DNA from: UBA922 sp035438805
GTDB lineage: Bacteria; Patescibacteriota; Patescibacteriia; Magasanikbacterales; UBA922
Direction of reading: 5' to 3'
Length of the DNA: 8,996 bases
Assembly: GCA_035438805.1 (NCBI GenBank)
Contig: DAORJA010000043.1
Coordinates: forward strand, 1 to 8,996
Of the stretch, positions 7,108 to 8,996 are shown piece after piece; positions within the stretch are counted from its first letter, which is position 1; every line of letters begins with the position of its first letter. The position numbers and the translations under genes were made by a program. The notes under the pieces are model-generated. The model was not told the DNA's origin and made no database searches. It saw only the letters and a list, made by a program, of their open reading frames with translations.

Positions 7108-7188
7108 CTTTATAATGCCTTTTTTAGGACTATATATTATTGAGTGCATACTCTAGTTTTTTAAGTTTACAAATCTTAGAATTATTCC

Positions 7189-7217
7189 TTGACAAAAACG
7201 CTAAAATAAGGTTAATT
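7189..7217 (+). promoter_or_regulatory. Probable promoter of the synthetase operon
   Basis: A consensus -35 TTGACA (7189-7194) is followed after 17 bp by TTAATT (7212-7217), a weak -10 match. The predicted leader to the ATG at 7288 is about 65 nt. It includes a small hairpin, AAGCC/GGCTT at 7219-7223 and 7231-7235. I see no T-box or lysine riboswitch in so short a leader. Confidence 0.5.
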
Positions 7218-7287
7218 TAAGCCGTAATATGGCTTTGGGTAAGTGACCCTGAGTCATTACGTTCATTACATCTCATCAGGAGGTCTC

Positions 7288-8595
7288 ATGGCATTTCAAA
7301 ACGTCCTCATAACCGCAGAAGCGGGGACCCCGTTTAGTGGGGTAGGACGAGTTCTGTCACGACGGAACAGTGGGAAGATCTCGTTTTGGACGTTGCGCTT
7401 TAAAGAAGACAATGTCCAGCTAGTACTTGCAAAAGAGTACCTGGCAAACTACGCCGAGTTGTTGAAGGTTTCGACAGGCAGTCTGATCCATGTTACTGCA
7501 GTAAAATGCGTGACAAACAACGGAACACACTCTCTGCAAGCCTTGGGCATCTCGATCCTGCATCGCTACGAAGGAATGTGGCCTGACAGGTATCACAAAC
7601 TGGCTCAAGATACACGGTATGAGCAGCGCATCATGGACTTGCTGGTTACGCCAGGAAGTATCGAGATGGTGCGTGGCATGTCGATCGCCACGAAAGTCAT
7701 TCGTGAAACACTGCATGAGTACGGTTTCCACGAGTGTAATACGGGTGTTCTTCAGAACCGCTTTGAGGCTGGGGCGGCGAAACCGTTCGTCACCACTTCA
7801 AATGCTACGTGCAAGAAGATGTATCTGAGTCTCACTTCAGAGCTCAAACTCAAACGTCTCGTTGCAGGTGGTCTTGAGCGAGTATACGAAATCGCACAAT
7901 CGTTTCGAAACGAAGGTGTCGACCGTATGCACGCTCCTGAATTCACTCTTCTCGAGGCGTATGGAGTGCAGCACACATGTGAGGATATGATGAAGCTGGT
8001 TCAGACCATGTTCATTCGTATCTTCGAACGGCTCACGGATGATCGGAATGCCACCGGCATTCCTGTGATTCAGGAGCCTTACTCTGTGGTGGAGCCATTC
8101 GAGGTGATCACGTTTGATCGTGCATTCAAAAAGTACGTTGGAGAAATCCCGTGTACTCTCGAAAGCATGGTTACACACGATCCTACAGGCTTCAACCAGG
8201 ACATGGGTACATTCACATGGCTCATGAAGGTGATCGAAAAGTTCATCGTGCCACGCGTGGTCAACCCAACATTTCTCACGTCGCTGCCAGAAGACATGTC
8301 GCCGCTTACAAAGCGGGCTGACGATGGCACCACGGAGAGAGCGTTTTTCCTAGTGAATGGTCTATTCGTCGCAGACATCTACACCGACGAAAACGACGAG
8401 ACAAAAGTGCGTGAAGCACTGAAACGTCAAGCCGAGACTCAAAATACTGAAGTCAACACAGACTTCATCGAAGTGCTTGCTCTTGGCATCCCGCCAACAG
8501 CGGGTCTCGGCATGGGCCTGAATCGTCTGTTCATGGCCTTCACAGGCAATCTGCCAAGGCATATCAAGGAGACAACACCGTTTTCTCCGTTCTGA
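7288..8595 (+). CDS. lysS: Divergent class II lysyl-tRNA synthetase, 435 aa
   Basis: Class II LysRS family: charges tRNA-Lys in the cytoplasm if active. The start is the ATG at 7288 because AGGAGGT (7278-7284) stands just before it; the frame opens 15 codons earlier at a GTG without such a site. Residues about 5-95 form the tRNA-binding OB fold; WPDRYHKL and TRYEQRIMDLLV lead into the catalytic domain. Motif 2 is intact (FRNEG at 206-210, HAPEFTLLEAY at 215-225), as is the motif 3 arginine (Arg413 in GLGMGLNRL). Departures: motif 1 reads GFHECNTGVLQ, with Gly153 where the family has its invariant proline. The lysine-pocket segment, NGFSELND in E. coli, reads DIYTDEND (363-370), changing Asn, Phe and Glu to Asp, Tyr and Asp. 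Motif 3 has Asn412 for Asp, and the usual IRDV-FP tail is replaced. At 435 aa it is shorter than most (about 500). Family certain; lysine charging is not. Confidence 0.88.
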   Translation: MAFQNVLITAEAGTPFSGVGRVLSRRNSGKISFWTLRFKEDNVQLVLAKEYLANYAELLKVSTGSLIHVTAVKCVTNNGTHSLQALGISILHRYEGMWPDRYHKLAQDTRYEQRIMDLLVTPGSIEMVRGMSIATKVIRETLHEYGFHECNTGVLQNRFEAGAAKPFVTTSNATCKKMYLSLTSELKLKRLVAGGLERVYEIAQSFRNEGVDRMHAPEFTLLEAYGVQHTCEDMMKLVQTMFIRIFERLTDDRNATGIPVIQEPYSVVEPFEVITFDRAFKKYVGEIPCTLESMVTHDPTGFNQDMGTFTWLMKVIEKFIVPRVVNPTFLTSLPEDMSPLTKRADDGTTERAFFLVNGLFVADIYTDENDETKVREALKRQAETQNTEVNTDFIEVLALGIPPTAGLGMGLNRLFMAFTGNLPRHIKETTPFSPF

Positions 8596-8616
8596 TCAAC
8601 TGAACCGCAAAACCCA

Positions 8617-8624
8617 AAGAAGGA
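8617..8624 (+). promoter_or_regulatory. Ribosome binding site of the second synthetase gene
   Basis: AAGAAGGA lies 4 nt before the ATG at 8629 and fixes that start. The gap from the preceding stop is 33 bp with no hairpin or promoter, so the two synthetase genes are likely co-transcribed. Confidence 0.6.
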
Positions 8625-8628
8625 AATC

Positions 8629-8996
8629 ATGAGTGAAACCAGATACCCGGATAGATATCCGGTGACACACGAAATCGGAGCGATCCTGGCGGACTTCGAA
8701 GTGTTGTCCGCAGGAACAACTCCCATCGCTGTTGCGGGTCGTGTGATGACGATCCGTGGCATGGGTAAGGTGATCTTCGCTGACATCCAGGACATCACTG
8801 GACGAATCCAACTCTTCGTCCAAGCGAAGGAGCTTGGTGAGGCGGAGTTCGAGAAGTTCCGAGAGACCATCAGGATCGGCGACATCGTCGGTGTGAGTGG
8901 AGTACTGTTCGTCACACGAACGCTCGAGCGCAGCGTCAGGGCGGGTTCCTACCGAACTCTCTCGAAGATGCTGCATCACATGCCCGACAAGCATCA
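8629..8996 (+). CDS. lysS: Lysyl-tRNA synthetase, N-terminal part, runs off window
   Basis: Only 122 codons are in the window; the catalytic domain lies beyond it. The visible part is the LysRS N-terminus: RYPDRYPVTHEI leader, then the OB fold with VAGRVMTIRGMGKVIFADIQD, GRIQLFVQ, GDIVGVSG and LFVTRT. These match the standard family more closely than the gene just upstream does (there the same region reads VGRVLSRRNSGKISFWTLRF). Small departures occur late: TRTLERSV where TGE-S is usual, and KMLHHMPDKH where K-LRPLPDK-HG is usual. It is probably in one operon with the preceding synthetase gene. Whether this is the cell's housekeeping LysRS depends on the missing catalytic domain; the name rests on the OB-fold signature and its neighbour. 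Confidence 0.78.
   Translation, partial: MSETRYPDRYPVTHEIGAILADFEVLSAGTTPIAVAGRVMTIRGMGKVIFADIQDITGRIQLFVQAKELGEAEFEKFRETIRIGDIVGVSGVLFVTRTLERSVRAGSYRTLSKMLHHMPDKH

Larger units (their letters stand above)
6919..7140. other. Unexplained intergenic segment, locally GC-richer, with repeats
   Basis: Between the terminator and the synthetase promoter lies a stretch without a convincing gene. Positions about 6931-7075 are visibly richer in G+C than the sequence on both sides. They contain a 14-bp direct repeat (6945-6958 and 7056-7069), each copy next to its own short inverted repeat. On the minus strand an open frame of 77 codons (7149-6916) crosses it, with both repeats encoding Asp-Arg-Glu-Gly in the same frame, but it has no ribosome site and no recognisable protein character. 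I tested it by eye for a tRNA and found none. Recombination-site debris, a structured RNA or a decayed insertion are all possible. Confidence 0.35.

Noticed and set aside
6916..7149. 77-codon minus-strand frame ending at the strong terminator
   Set aside because: The placement before a terminator is tempting, but there is no ribosome site, the content is Ser/Pro/Arg-rich without family resemblance, and it spans hairpin repeats. Kept only as an unexplained segment.
1346..7220. Shared AATTTAA at both borders of the AT-rich block as a target duplication
   Set aside because: Seven A/T-only bases are expected by chance in such sequence, and the surroundings do not match.
7243..7287. Fifteen-codon N-terminal extension of the first synthetase from a GTG
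   Set aside because: A strong AGGAGGT site lies inside it directly before the ATG at 7288, and the extension does not resemble the family N-terminus.
7837..8178. Minus-strand frames antisense to the synthetase genes (also 7752-7976, 8079-8378, 8439-8915, 8596-8994)
   Set aside because: All are shadows of the two synthetase genes, which have family motifs throughout.
1..8996. CRISPR array or replication origin
   Set aside because: No regularly spaced repeats and no cluster of DnaA-box-like or iteron sequences were seen.

Overview
The window looks like a bacterial chromosome segment in which an AT-rich accessory block is set between two flanks of ordinary composition. Hand-counted lines give about half G+C on the flanks (1-1350 and from about 7240 on) and about a quarter to a third in the middle (about 1380-7200). 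The organism cannot be named from the sequence alone. The recombinase remnant has the look of the large serine recombinases common in Patescibacteria/CPR genomes, a suggestion and no more. The left-flank gene is a lipoprotein of a type also common in other bacteria.

Left flank (1-1296, minus strand): a large lipoprotein with a metallopeptidase-like M15/extensin-like domain, followed by two tandem Cys-containing repeats. It runs off the left edge. Because its stop lies outside the window it is easy to miss, but the frame is open for 432 codons.

AT-rich block (about 1376-7200): from left to right it holds a terminator hairpin; a 199-residue single-pass membrane-anchored protein (minus) with a good upstream promoter; a 131-residue unrecognised protein with a doubtful 5' end (minus); the C-terminal half of a large serine recombinase (plus) that has lost its catalytic domain; then a two-gene minus-strand unit. 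That unit is a 208-residue single-pass membrane protein followed 6 bp later by a 970-residue all-helical solenoid protein. A strong hairpin terminator and an extended -10 promoter sit directly upstream of the pair. This pair is the best candidate for an undescribed system: a membrane-tethered partner plus a large HEAT/ARM-like scaffold or sensor, in a region bearing mobile-element remains. A role in defence is only an inference.

Right part (6919-8996): an intergenic stretch with a more GC-rich segment carrying a 14-bp direct repeat, then a TTGACA promoter-like sequence and two tandem plus-strand genes of the class II lysyl-tRNA synthetase family. The first is complete (435 aa) but divergent: the motif 1 proline is replaced by glycine and three lysine-pocket positions are changed. 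The second begins 33 bp later with a recognisable LysRS N-terminal OB fold and runs off the right edge. A divergent LysRS next to a more usual one is the most notable point of the right flank.
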